Shown here in pieces: positions 51,701 to 58,978 of a stretch of 64,000 bases of DNA. The notes below the pieces were generated by a model that saw only the letters and a program-made list of their open reading frames with translations, had not been told where the DNA came from and made no database searches. The DNA lies in NCBI RefSeq assembly GCF_009731355.2, contig NZ_AP022810.1:1330001-1394000 (forward strand), in the 5' to 3' direction. The stretch comes from Desulfuromonas sp. AOP6. Lineage in GTDB: Bacteria > Desulfobacterota > Desulfuromonadia > Desulfuromonadales > SZUA-540. Each line of letters starts with the position of its first letter. Positions within the stretch are counted from its first letter, which is position 1. Both the position numbers and the translations under genes were made by a program.

Positions 51701-53063
51701 CTTGACTGTTCAGGCCGTCGGTCCTTTCGTCAACAACTACAGCACCACCAACAGCGCTCCGGCCTATACCGCCATCATCGATTATTTCTTCAATCGGGCC
51801 GCGCCGGTGGTGCCTGAAGACGGGGACACCATAGTTGACTCCCTGCCGCCTCTGATTCAGCAACTCGGCTACACGGTCAGCCCCAATGGGTTCGAGGTTT
51901 CCTGGTTTACGGATGAGCCGGCCACGGGGCAGGTGGAATATGGGCTCACCAGCTCTCTGGAAATGGACAGCCTGGGCCACTTCGACCTGACCACGGCACA
52001 TAGCGTTCAGGTATCTGGTCTGCAAGCGGAAACCAATTACTATTTCCGAGCCAGCTCCAGCGATGGCAGCGGAAATCAGAGTTCTTCTGCCATCCAGAGC
52101 CTTCAAACGCCCGCTTCGAGTGGTTGGGCGCCCGTGATAGACGTCTGGTACGGTGATGAGCAGACTTTCGGCCAGGTCGGTACGCCGCAACCGATGGTCA
52201 ATATACTGGGAAGCGTCACCGGCACTACCGATATCGTTTCGCTGACCTATTCCCTCAACGGTGGCGCGGAACTGCCCCTTACCGTCGGGCCTGACGGCTT
52301 GCGCCTGGTCGGCGAGGGGGACTTCAATATTGAGCTGGCCATCTCTTCGCTGCAACTTGGCGCCAATACCGTGCAAATCCGGGCGGTCGATTCCGCCGGC
52401 TATCAAAGCCAGCGCCAGGTTCAGGTCAATCTGGTGGGAGCAAACGAGTGGCCCTTGCCCTATGCCATCGATTGGACACAAGTATCTGATATCGAAAACG
52501 TGGCGCAGGTAGTTGACGGGCGTTGGATGGTTCAGGCCGATGGCGTGCGTACCACCCAGGTCGGTTACGACCGTCTGATCGCCATCGGCGATCTGGCCTG
52601 GCAGAACTATGAGGTGACCGTGCCCATTACCGTCCATTCGACCCAGTATGTGGGCTCCAACCCTCCGGCCGTTGGTCTTATTGTGCGTTGGATTGGCCAC
52701 ACGCCGGACGGCAAACAACCTGCGGAGCGCTGGTGGCCTCTCGGGGTGTTCGGCATGTATCGCTGGTATCTGACTAACCCGGGTTTGCGACTTTATGATT
52801 TTTCCTACCAGATTGTCGATCCCACGGGCCTGCAACTCCCTTTGGGGGTTCCCCACGTCTTCAAGTTGCGAGCCCGGACTCTGCCCGGCCCAGTCACCGA
52901 GTACAAGTTTAAGGTCTGGCCAGCCTCTCAGTCTGAACCCGAGGACTGGACTCTGGTGTATCAGGAAGGGTCGGGGGACACGCAAGCCGGTTCTTTCCTG
53001 CTGGTAGCCCATTTTGTTGATGTCACCTTTGGCAACGTGACGGTAGTGCCCGTATTCGATTGA
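48789..53063 (+). CDS. Large secreted three-repeat protein (DUF1349/ConA-like, InlB-like and FN3-like modules)
   Basis: A 1424-residue exported protein with a long signal peptide (1-42). Three homologous units start near residues 43, 425 and 806 (period about 381). Each has a ~200-residue concanavalin-like domain (VSDDFN..., YQGQGL, YSYDGI-type segments). Units 1 and 2 then have a divergent InlB B-repeat-like segment (GGGQVSLDPPDG, GWYFSGWSG) and all three an FN3-like module. The tail (about 1115-1424) has a Big-like and a second lectin-like domain and ends NVTVVPVFD. There is no PEP-CTERM, LPXTG or beta-barrel ending. It probably binds carbohydrate at the surface or in the matrix. Encoded in the middle of the exopolysaccharide operon. 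Confidence 0.85.
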   Translation: MKKRHVTQLGQRFAVTLSAFWRRPVFLLILFLVLVQSAPAWSLVSDDFNASSLNGNLWQLVDPIGDATVSLSGAGTTDARLQFSVPAGLSHDAWTANSAPHLLQTVANTDFVIEVKFDSPVAKKYQGQGVLVKQDTNSWLRFDFYSNGSGTRIFAAAKTISGMSVKVDKAITSGAPLYMRVARNLNTWTQSYSYDGINWTTAITFSHTLTVAAVGPFVGNFATSGDAPAHTALVDYVFNVASPIVPEDGGAEPTLYFLDVMVIGGGQVSLDPPDGNYASGTQVELMASADAGWYFSGWSGDLTGLVNPASLVMDNNLFVQANFLADTSPPIIGPVSVVAGSNNAVLSWETSEPTTCRIDYGHTADYGLTQDLAQSDTTHQLTLSGLSSSSTYHYKVTAVDGAGLSANSGDQVFTTSEIVEDPLGLVSDDFSQPLLNALWRLYDPLGDATVALVGSGSADARLSFSVPAGPSHDPWVVDTAPRLLQDVNNTDFIVELKFDSPVTSKYQGQGLMVQQDDNTWLRFDFFSDGSKTLIFAASKTNGKMSTKINKGITLTDAPMYLRVTRSGDLWTEDYSQDGINWVTAGSFSHSLTVTSMGPFAGNFATSGDAPAHTALVDYVFSAASPIVPEDGDAEPTLYPLDIKVVGGGQVSLNPPDGSYVSGTQVELTASADSGWYFYGWGGALTGNANPTTLVMDGAKAVDAIFQAQTQPPQISAIEVNPGETEATISWVTDSPASSTLEYGETSELGASVSDLSLVTNHSLHLTGLTSGMQYFYRVISANMAGETQSSVQTFTTLLPGADPSGIISDDFNQPNLNPSLWILVDPLQDATVAIEGSGSGSAQLLFSIPAGASHDPWTVNTAPRLLQTANDTDFELEAKFESQPQLRYQGQGLFIEQDTDNWLRFDIYHDGTATRIFAASCSAGTMSTRINKVIAAGSPLYLRVTRAGSQWTESYSYDGITWLTAGSFSHVLTVQAVGPFVNNYSTTNSAPAYTAIIDYFFNRAAPVVPEDGDTIVDSLPPLIQQLGYTVSPNGFEVSWFTDEPATGQVEYGLTSSLEMDSLGHFDLTTAHSVQVSGLQAETNYYFRASSSDGSGNQSSSAIQSLQTPASSGWAPVIDVWYGDEQTFGQVGTPQPMVNILGSVTGTTDIVSLTYSLNGGAELPLTVGPDGLRLVGEGDFNIELAISSLQLGANTVQIRAVDSAGYQSQRQVQVNLVGANEWPLPYAIDWTQVSDIENVAQVVDGRWMVQADGVRTTQVGYDRLIAIGDLAWQNYEVTVPITVHSTQYVGSNPPAVGLIVRWIGHTPDGKQPAERWWPLGVFGMYRWYLTNPGLRLYDFSYQIVDPTGLQLPLGVPHVFKLRARTLPGPVTEYKFKVWPASQSEPEDWTLVYQEGSGDTQAGSFLLVAHFVDVTFGNVTVVPVFD

Positions 53064-53090
53064 CAATCCTGTAACGGAGAAGGACGCGAT

Positions 53091-53966
53091 ATGCCACGAA
53101 TCAGCATCGGCATGCCGGTATTCAACGGCGAAAAATACATCGCGGAAGCGATCGATTCGATTCTGGCGCAGACTTTCGCCGATTTCGAGCTGATCATCTC
53201 CGACAACGGTTCGAAGGACGGCACCCTGGATATCTGCAAGCGCTATGCTGCCAGAGATGCCCGCATCCGTTTAGAGCAACAGAAGGAAAATCGGGGTGCT
53301 GCGTGGAACTACAATCGGGTTTTCGCCCTGTCGGAAGGGGATTATTTCAAATGGTGCGCTCATGACGATGCCATCGCTCCATCATATCTTCAGCGTTGTC
53401 TGGATGTGCTGGATCAATATACGGAAGTTGTACTGTGCTACCCCCAAACTCAATTGATGAACGAACATGGTGGCGTCATCAATGTCTATCCCGATGGGCT
53501 GCACCTGAATAACGCCAATCCTGTGGAACGCCTGGCGCGTTATCTGTTTCGACAGGCGAAAAAGTGCAATCCGCTGCTGGGGCTTATACGCAGAAAAGCC
53601 TTGGCCCGCACCAGTCTGATCGGTAGCTACAATGCCTCCGACCAGGTTCTGCTCGCCCACCTTGCCCTTCTGGGAGAATTTCACGAAATCCCCGAACCGC
53701 TTATGTTCCGCCGTGACCATCCTGGTGCCTCTTTGCGAGCCAACCGTACGGCGGGGGCTGTGGCGGCCTGGTTCAATCCTAAGCAGAAAGGCCGGTTTTT
53801 GGTGCCGACCCTGCGCCATGGCTGGGAGTATCTGCGCTGCATTCGACAGGCGGATCTGCCTTTGACGCAGCAGATACAATGCGCACGACTGGTGAGCAAG
53901 CGACTGTGGTGGGATCGCCATCAGGTGGTGACCGAATTCAAGACCACCCTGGGAGGGGTTCGATGA
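53091..53966 (+). CDS. Family 2 glycosyltransferase
   Basis: A 291-residue GT-A glycosyltransferase. The N-terminal ISIGMPVFNGEKYIAEAIDSIL and ELIISDNGSKDGT are the nucleotide-sugar binding signature, with metal-binding aspartates in WCAHDDAI. No membrane segment. It adds one sugar of the repeat unit, presumably at the inner face of the membrane. It overlaps the following methyltransferase by four bases (ATGA). Confidence 0.9.
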   Translation: MPRISIGMPVFNGEKYIAEAIDSILAQTFADFELIISDNGSKDGTLDICKRYAARDARIRLEQQKENRGAAWNYNRVFALSEGDYFKWCAHDDAIAPSYLQRCLDVLDQYTEVVLCYPQTQLMNEHGGVINVYPDGLHLNNANPVERLARYLFRQAKKCNPLLGLIRRKALARTSLIGSYNASDQVLLAHLALLGEFHEIPEPLMFRRDHPGASLRANRTAGAVAAWFNPKQKGRFLVPTLRHGWEYLRCIRQADLPLTQQIQCARLVSKRLWWDRHQVVTEFKTTLGGVR

Positions 53967-55168
53967 ACATTTCTGCCTGCCCCTGTTGCCATGGAAAAAA
54001 CGGTCAGGTGTTTTACCAGGTTGGTAGTACGCCGGCCAACAGCTGTCTGCTGATTCCCAGCCGCCAGGAGGCCCTTGAATTCCCCTGTGGCATTCTGGAT
54101 TTGGCCTGCTGTCCTTCCTGCGGGTTCGTGTGGAATGCCAGCTTCGATTCAGGTCTGATCGAATATTCAGAACGCTATGAAGAAACCCAGGGATATTCCC
54201 CCACCTTTGGCCGATTCCACCGCCAACTTGCCCTGGATCTGATCGAACGCTACGACCTGCGGCACAAACAGATCCTGGAAATCGGCTGTGGCAAGGGTGA
54301 GTTTCTGGCTCTGCTCTGTGAACTGGGAGGCAACCAGGGTATTGGCTTTGATCCGGCTTTTCGCCCCGGCCGGGTTGATATGCCGGCCGACGGAACGCTG
54401 CAATTCATTGCAGACCTGTATTCGGAAAAATATGCCTCCGTGCCGGCCGATTTTATCTGTTGCAAGATGACCCTGGAGCATATTTCCAACCCCAGGGACT
54501 TTGTTCACATGCTGCGCCAAGCCATCGGCGAGCGCAACGAGACGGTCGTGTTCATTCTGGTACCGGATGCCGGAAAGATTATCGCTGAAGGAGCCTTTGA
54601 AGATTTCTACTATGAGCATTGTTCCTATTTCTGTTCGGTCAGCCTCTGTCAGCTCTTTGCGGAGGCCGGCTTTTCGGTTTCTGCCGTCAAGTCCGTTTAC
54701 GATGGACAATATTTGGCCCTTAGCGCCTTGCCTGACCCTTTGCCGGGCACGGTCCAAAAAACCGAGACAGACCAGCTCACTTTGCATCTGGCCGCTGTAA
54801 AAAATTTAGCCGACCACTGTTTCGACCAGCGCGAGAGATGGAAGGCTCGTTTGATGGACTGGCGGCAGAGTCATGAAAAAGTCGTACTTTGGGGCTCCGG
54901 TTCCAAAGCCGTGGGCTTTCTCACGGCGGTAGAAGTGCCTGGAGCCATCGCCGCCGTAGTCGACATCAATCCTCACAAGTCAGGCACGTTTATGCCGGCA
55001 AGCGGGTTGCCGATTGTGTCACCTGCGTCGTTGCGTGACGATCCACCAAAGCACGTTATTGTCATGAATCCCATTTACTGCCGGGAAATTGCTTTGCAAC
55101 TGCAAGGATATGGCTTGAACCCTCAGATATTTACCTTGAGGAACGGTCAATGGAACTGGGAGGAATAA
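53963..55168 (+). CDS. SAM-dependent methyltransferase, paralogue of the 44786 gene
   Basis: A 401-residue protein with zinc-site CPCC and CPSC, SAM site LEIGCGKGEFLALL and C-terminal VVDINPHKSGTFMP. It is colinear with the protein at 44786: the strings ERYxxRxKxxxEIGCGKGxFLxLLCxLGxNxGIGFD recur in both, and EHISNP matches EHIPNP. A sugar C-methyltransferase-like role is inferred. Here the loop corresponding to the G tract of its paralogue is written WGSGS with a mixed sequence. ATG 53963 has GGAGGGG before it and overlaps the glycosyltransferase. Confidence 0.85.
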   Translation: MNISACPCCHGKNGQVFYQVGSTPANSCLLIPSRQEALEFPCGILDLACCPSCGFVWNASFDSGLIEYSERYEETQGYSPTFGRFHRQLALDLIERYDLRHKQILEIGCGKGEFLALLCELGGNQGIGFDPAFRPGRVDMPADGTLQFIADLYSEKYASVPADFICCKMTLEHISNPRDFVHMLRQAIGERNETVVFILVPDAGKIIAEGAFEDFYYEHCSYFCSVSLCQLFAEAGFSVSAVKSVYDGQYLALSALPDPLPGTVQKTETDQLTLHLAAVKNLADHCFDQRERWKARLMDWRQSHEKVVLWGSGSKAVGFLTAVEVPGAIAAVVDINPHKSGTFMPASGLPIVSPASLRDDPPKHVIVMNPIYCREIALQLQGYGLNPQIFTLRNGQWNWEE

Positions 55169-55172
55169 CCTG

Positions 55173-56030
55173 TTGAAGCAAGGGCCGCAGTGGAAAATCT
55201 TCATTTTATTGTTTGCCTGGACCCTGGTCTTCTGGCCCGTGCTGCCCCCTATGGTCGAAGCCTGGCTCAGCCACTCGGATAATTCCCATGCCCTTCTGGT
55301 TCCCTTCATCTCCCTTTATTTCGCCTGGGGCATGAGGGAGGAATTGACCAGGATACCTCTCACTCCTTCAGTGACCGGTGGTGTTGTCCTGCTGATCAGC
55401 CTGCTGCTCTACCTGGTCAGTCTGGTCGGGGGGATCGTTGTCACCGCCCGCATCATGCTGGTTGCCTCCCTGATCGGGCTCATCTGGTGCTGTCTTGGCG
55501 GCGCCATGGTCAGGCGTCTGGCCTTTCCTCTCGGGTTTCTCTTTTTCATGATTCCTGTTCCAGTCACTTTGCTGGGAATGATCTCTTTTCCCTTGCAGAT
55601 GATCGCGACCAAGATCTCAGCCGGCGTCATCTCTTTCTGCTCCATCCCCGTCTACCGGGAGGGCAACATGCTCTATTTTGTGAATACGCAGCTTGAAGTG
55701 GCCGAAGCCTGCAGCGGCATTCGCTCGATCATGTCGATGGTCATGCTCAGTGTCATCTTTGCTTATATGGCAACTCCCGGTTGGTGGCGAAAGTTCGCGT
55801 TGGTTCTTTCCGCAATTCCCATTGCCATGCTGGCCAACATTGTGCGGGTCAGTGGAACCGGTGTCCTGGCCCATTTCTGGGGGGATCAGGTGGCGCGGGG
55901 ATTCATGCACGATTTTTCCGGGATGGCGGTGTTCGCCTTTGGTCTGATCGTTCTATTCATTGAATTTTCACTGATTAATCGGATCAAGGCGGCTGCCCCC
56001 GCGGAGCGATCCGACAACAAGGCGAGATAG
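55173..56030 (+). CDS. xrtA: Exosortase (XrtA/EpsH type)
   Basis: An inner-membrane transpeptidase-like enzyme that processes PEP-CTERM tails. It has 285 residues and about eight hydrophobic segments. The proposed catalytic triad is present: C180 in VAEACSGIRS, R225 in NIVRVSGTG and H246 in FMHDFSGM. Together with the flanking EpsI, PrsT and export genes this is the XrtA subtype. The start is TTG 55173, with GGGAGGAA before it. Its expected substrate in the window is the protein at 29060, encoded 25 kb away. Confidence 0.95.
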   Translation: MKQGPQWKIFILLFAWTLVFWPVLPPMVEAWLSHSDNSHALLVPFISLYFAWGMREELTRIPLTPSVTGGVVLLISLLLYLVSLVGGIVVTARIMLVASLIGLIWCCLGGAMVRRLAFPLGFLFFMIPVPVTLLGMISFPLQMIATKISAGVISFCSIPVYREGNMLYFVNTQLEVAEACSGIRSIMSMVMLSVIFAYMATPGWWRKFALVLSAIPIAMLANIVRVSGTGVLAHFWGDQVARGFMHDFSGMAVFAFGLIVLFIEFSLINRIKAAAPAERSDNKAR

Positions 56031-56031
56031 A

Positions 56032-56682
56032 ATGATAAACAATAAGGCCTTCTTTTTTGCTCTGTTTCTCTTGCTGCTTACCCTTGGCCTCACTATATGG
56101 CAGGGGCAGCGCGGCAAGCCGGCCGTATTGCAGACCCGTCTGGAGACTTTGCCCAAAGACCTGGCCGGGTATCTGGGGAGAGATAACCGCTTTCCCGACT
56201 CGGTCTATCGTGAGTTGAATGCTGACCTGCATGTCTACCGGCACTATCTGGGTACGAACGGCCAGGTCGACCTGTATATCGGTTATTACGGCACCGCCAA
56301 AGGGGGACGCACCGGGCACAACCCCTATGCCTGTCTGCCTGGTGCCGGTTGGGCGATTGTCGAGAGTAGTGCCATCCAGGTGCCGACGAGTTATCGGCCC
56401 GAGGGCGTCACCCTGAATTACGTCGTGGCCCACAAGGATGGAGTGAACAATGTCCTGCTGCACTGGTACCAGTCCGACGGAACCAAAGTCCTGGCCAACG
56501 GGTTTCAGCAGAACATCCAGCGTTTTGTCGGGCGCATTCTGCACAATCGCAACGATGGCGCCTACGTGCAGGTATCGGCCTTCACCACAGGCGATGAGGT
56601 GGCCTCAACTCGGCTGAAGCTGGAAAATTTTGCCCGAGAAGTTCTCAACCTCCTGCCGGAGTACTGGCCGGTAGAAGGGTAG
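56032..56682 (+). CDS. epsI: EpsI family exosortase-associated protein
   Basis: A 216-residue protein with a single N-terminal membrane anchor (about 6-24) and a periplasmic domain carrying the family signature GHNPYACLPGAGW. EpsI accompanies exosortases, either fused to them or as the next gene, and is required for exopolysaccharide production in characterised loci; its biochemical activity is unknown. Here it is separate, starting one base after the exosortase stop. Confidence 0.94.
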   Translation: MINNKAFFFALFLLLLTLGLTIWQGQRGKPAVLQTRLETLPKDLAGYLGRDNRFPDSVYRELNADLHVYRHYLGTNGQVDLYIGYYGTAKGGRTGHNPYACLPGAGWAIVESSAIQVPTSYRPEGVTLNYVVAHKDGVNNVLLHWYQSDGTKVLANGFQQNIQRFVGRILHNRNDGAYVQVSAFTTGDEVASTRLKLENFAREVLNLLPEYWPVEG

Positions 56683-56710
56683 AAAGCTGGTTTCATTTTG
56701 TGGAGGGAAG

Positions 56711-57853
56711 ATGACAGCGTTGATTTTCTGGATTTCCCTGATGGTCGTCTTTTATGTCTACGTCGGTTATCCACTGACGGCGTGGCTGCTTGGGCTGTTC
56801 TGGCTTCGCCCTGTCCTGCGGCAGCCAATTCGACCCAAAGTTTCCATCCTGATTGCCGCTTTCAACGAAGAAGAAGCCATCGCCGCGACGATTGAAAACA
56901 AGCTCGCCCTCGATTACCCCCAAGAGTTGCTGGAGATAGTTGTCGTTTCGGATGAATCGACCGATGCGACGGATTCCATCGTGCAAACATATGCCGACAG
57001 AGGCGTACGGCTGTTGCGACAAACACCCCGGGCCGGGAAAACCGCCGCGCTCAACCTTGCCGTGCCGCAGGCTGCCGGCGACATCCTCGTTTTTTCCGAT
57101 GCCAACTCCCTCTATGCGCCCGACGCTCTCGGCTTCCTTGTCCAAAATTTTGCTGATCCCGAGGTCGGCTACGTAACCGGGAAGATGATCTACGTCAGCC
57201 CTGACGGGTCCACCGTGGGGGACGGTTGCTCGTCTTATATGAGGTACGAGAACCGCCTGCGTGAGCTGGAGACGCGGCTCGGCTCGGTGGTCGGTGTCGA
57301 TGGTGGCATCGACGCCATGCGCAAGGACTTGTACCGGTCACTGAACCCGGATCAGCTGCCTGACTTCGTGCAGCCCCTCAAGGTCGTTGAGCAAGGCTTC
57401 CGGGTGGTCTACGACTCCCGGGCTCTGTTGCGAGAATCTACCCTCAAGGCGACGGCTGACGAATACCGGATGCGGGTGCGGGTCTCACTGCGGGCCTTTT
57501 GGGCGCTGTACGACATGCGAACCCTGCTCGGTTTTTCAGTAAATCCACTCTTTGCCTGGCAGCTCTGGTCCCACAAGGTACTGCGCTATCTCTGCTTTGT
57601 CTTTCTTGCCGCCGCCTGGCTCAGCAACCTGTTACTGCTAGAGGACGGCCTGTTTTATCAGGTGTTCTTCTTTTTTCAGTCTGCCGGGTATGCCGGCGCC
57701 GCGGCCATTCCTTACTTGGGCAATTACAGTAAGTGGTACAGACTGTTGGCCTTTGGGCGATACTTTGTGCTCCTGAACCTTGCTGCCGCGCACGCCTTCG
57801 GCAAGTTCCTGCTCGGCAAGAAACAGATAGTCTGGACACCGAGGAAAGGGTAG
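56711..57853 (+). CDS. Membrane family 2 glycosyltransferase
   Basis: A 380-residue processive-type GT2 enzyme. It has one N-terminal membrane helix (about 5-30), the catalytic domain with KVSILIAAFNEEE, VVSDESTD, FSDANS and VDGGIDAMRK, then three or more C-terminal membrane helices (about 290-365). Such enzymes may extend a chain while moving it across the membrane, or add single sugars. It may thus partly replace a polymerase, none of which is seen in the window. Confidence 0.88.
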   Translation: MTALIFWISLMVVFYVYVGYPLTAWLLGLFWLRPVLRQPIRPKVSILIAAFNEEEAIAATIENKLALDYPQELLEIVVVSDESTDATDSIVQTYADRGVRLLRQTPRAGKTAALNLAVPQAAGDILVFSDANSLYAPDALGFLVQNFADPEVGYVTGKMIYVSPDGSTVGDGCSSYMRYENRLRELETRLGSVVGVDGGIDAMRKDLYRSLNPDQLPDFVQPLKVVEQGFRVVYDSRALLRESTLKATADEYRMRVRVSLRAFWALYDMRTLLGFSVNPLFAWQLWSHKVLRYLCFVFLAAAWLSNLLLLEDGLFYQVFFFFQSAGYAGAAAIPYLGNYSKWYRLLAFGRYFVLLNLAAAHAFGKFLLGKKQIVWTPRKG

Positions 57854-57855
57854 GG

Positions 57856-58968
57856 GTGAAAATACTTCACGTCATAGATTCCGGCGGTCTTTACGGTGCC
57901 GAGATCATGCTTCTGGGGCTGATGGCCGAACAGGTTCGGCAAGGGCTTGCGCCGGTGCTGGCAAGTATTGGTGAGCCGACCGTAGAGGAAAAACCTCTGG
58001 AGGTTGAAGCCCGCAAGCGGGGTCTGCCGATGGAGATATTCAGGATGCGCCCGGGCCCCAACCTTTTGGGAGCGATGCAGATTATGCGGTTTGCCCGCGA
58101 AAAGAGGTTTAACGTGCTGCATTCCCACGGCTACAAGGGAAACATTCTGTTTGGACTGCTGCCACGACAGCTGCGCCGGTTGCCGATGGTGACCACCGTC
58201 CACGGCTGGACGAGTACAGGGCGCTGGCAAAGCCGCATGGCGTTATACGAAGCGCTCGATGGGTTAAGCCTCCGTTGCATCGATCGCGTCGTTGTAGTCA
58301 ACGAAGGGATGCTCGCGCATCCCCGCTTGCAGGGCCGACGGGCAGGCAAGGTGCAGATCATCAATAACGGGCTGTCAGAGGCGCCGGTTGCAGCACCTGC
58401 TCTGGATCCCGAGATCGTTCGGTTTTGCCAGCGGGGACCGACCTTGGGCGCTATCGGGCGACTCTCGCCAGAAAAAGGTTTTGACGTTCTGCTGCAGGCC
58501 TTTGCCCTCTGCCGTTCGAAACAGCCTCAGGTCCGTTTGCTGATACTGGGCGAAGGCGGCGAGCGGCTGCGACTTGAAGCCCTGGTCAAGGAATTGGGGT
58601 TGAGCGACTACGTGGCCATGCCAGGGTATCGTCCTGGTGCCAGCGCTTACCTGCCGCTGCTGCGCGGACTGGTTCTATCTTCCCATACCGAAGGGCTGCC
58701 GATGGTTCTGCTCGAAGCCATGCAGGCCGGGATTCCCATCGCCGCCACCGCCGTCGGCGGCATTCCGTCGGTTCTGGATAACGGAAACTGTGGACTGCTG
58801 GTTCCTGCGGCCGAGCCTGACCTGTTAGCCGAGGCCATGCTTGAACTGGTCGCGCAGGATGAAGATTGTTGCCTTCGGTTGCAAAGAGCGAAAAAACGTG
58901 TTTGTGAAAAATATTCCAGTCAGGCTATGGCCAATGCCTACCTGGGTGTTTACCGATCATTAGCGTGA
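57856..58968 (+). CDS. Family 4 glycosyltransferase
   Basis: A 370-residue GT-B retaining glycosyltransferase. The N-terminal GGLYGAEIMLLGL, central GAIGRLSPEKGFDVLLQAF and E-x7-E motif EGLPMVLLEAMQAGIP are all typical. It begins at GTG 57856, two bases after the preceding gene, behind GAAAGGG. The added sugar cannot be predicted. Confidence 0.92.
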   Translation: MKILHVIDSGGLYGAEIMLLGLMAEQVRQGLAPVLASIGEPTVEEKPLEVEARKRGLPMEIFRMRPGPNLLGAMQIMRFAREKRFNVLHSHGYKGNILFGLLPRQLRRLPMVTTVHGWTSTGRWQSRMALYEALDGLSLRCIDRVVVVNEGMLAHPRLQGRRAGKVQIINNGLSEAPVAAPALDPEIVRFCQRGPTLGAIGRLSPEKGFDVLLQAFALCRSKQPQVRLLILGEGGERLRLEALVKELGLSDYVAMPGYRPGASAYLPLLRGLVLSSHTEGLPMVLLEAMQAGIPIAATAVGGIPSVLDNGNCGLLVPAAEPDLLAEAMLELVAQDEDCCLRLQRAKKRVCEKYSSQAMANAYLGVYRSLA

Positions 58969-58978
58969 AGGGCCGGTC

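Noticed and set aside
49510-51840. V-P-E-D-G strings in the repeat protein as possible PEP-CTERM signals
   Set aside because: They are internal, lack the following hydrophobic helix and basic tail, and mark repeat boundaries only.
51633-53066. A 477-codon minus-strand open frame
   Set aside because: Antisense to the end of the repeat protein; no recognisable motif and no ribosome site. Similar antisense frames elsewhere (for example 17674-19140) are also shadows of high-G+C coding sequence.
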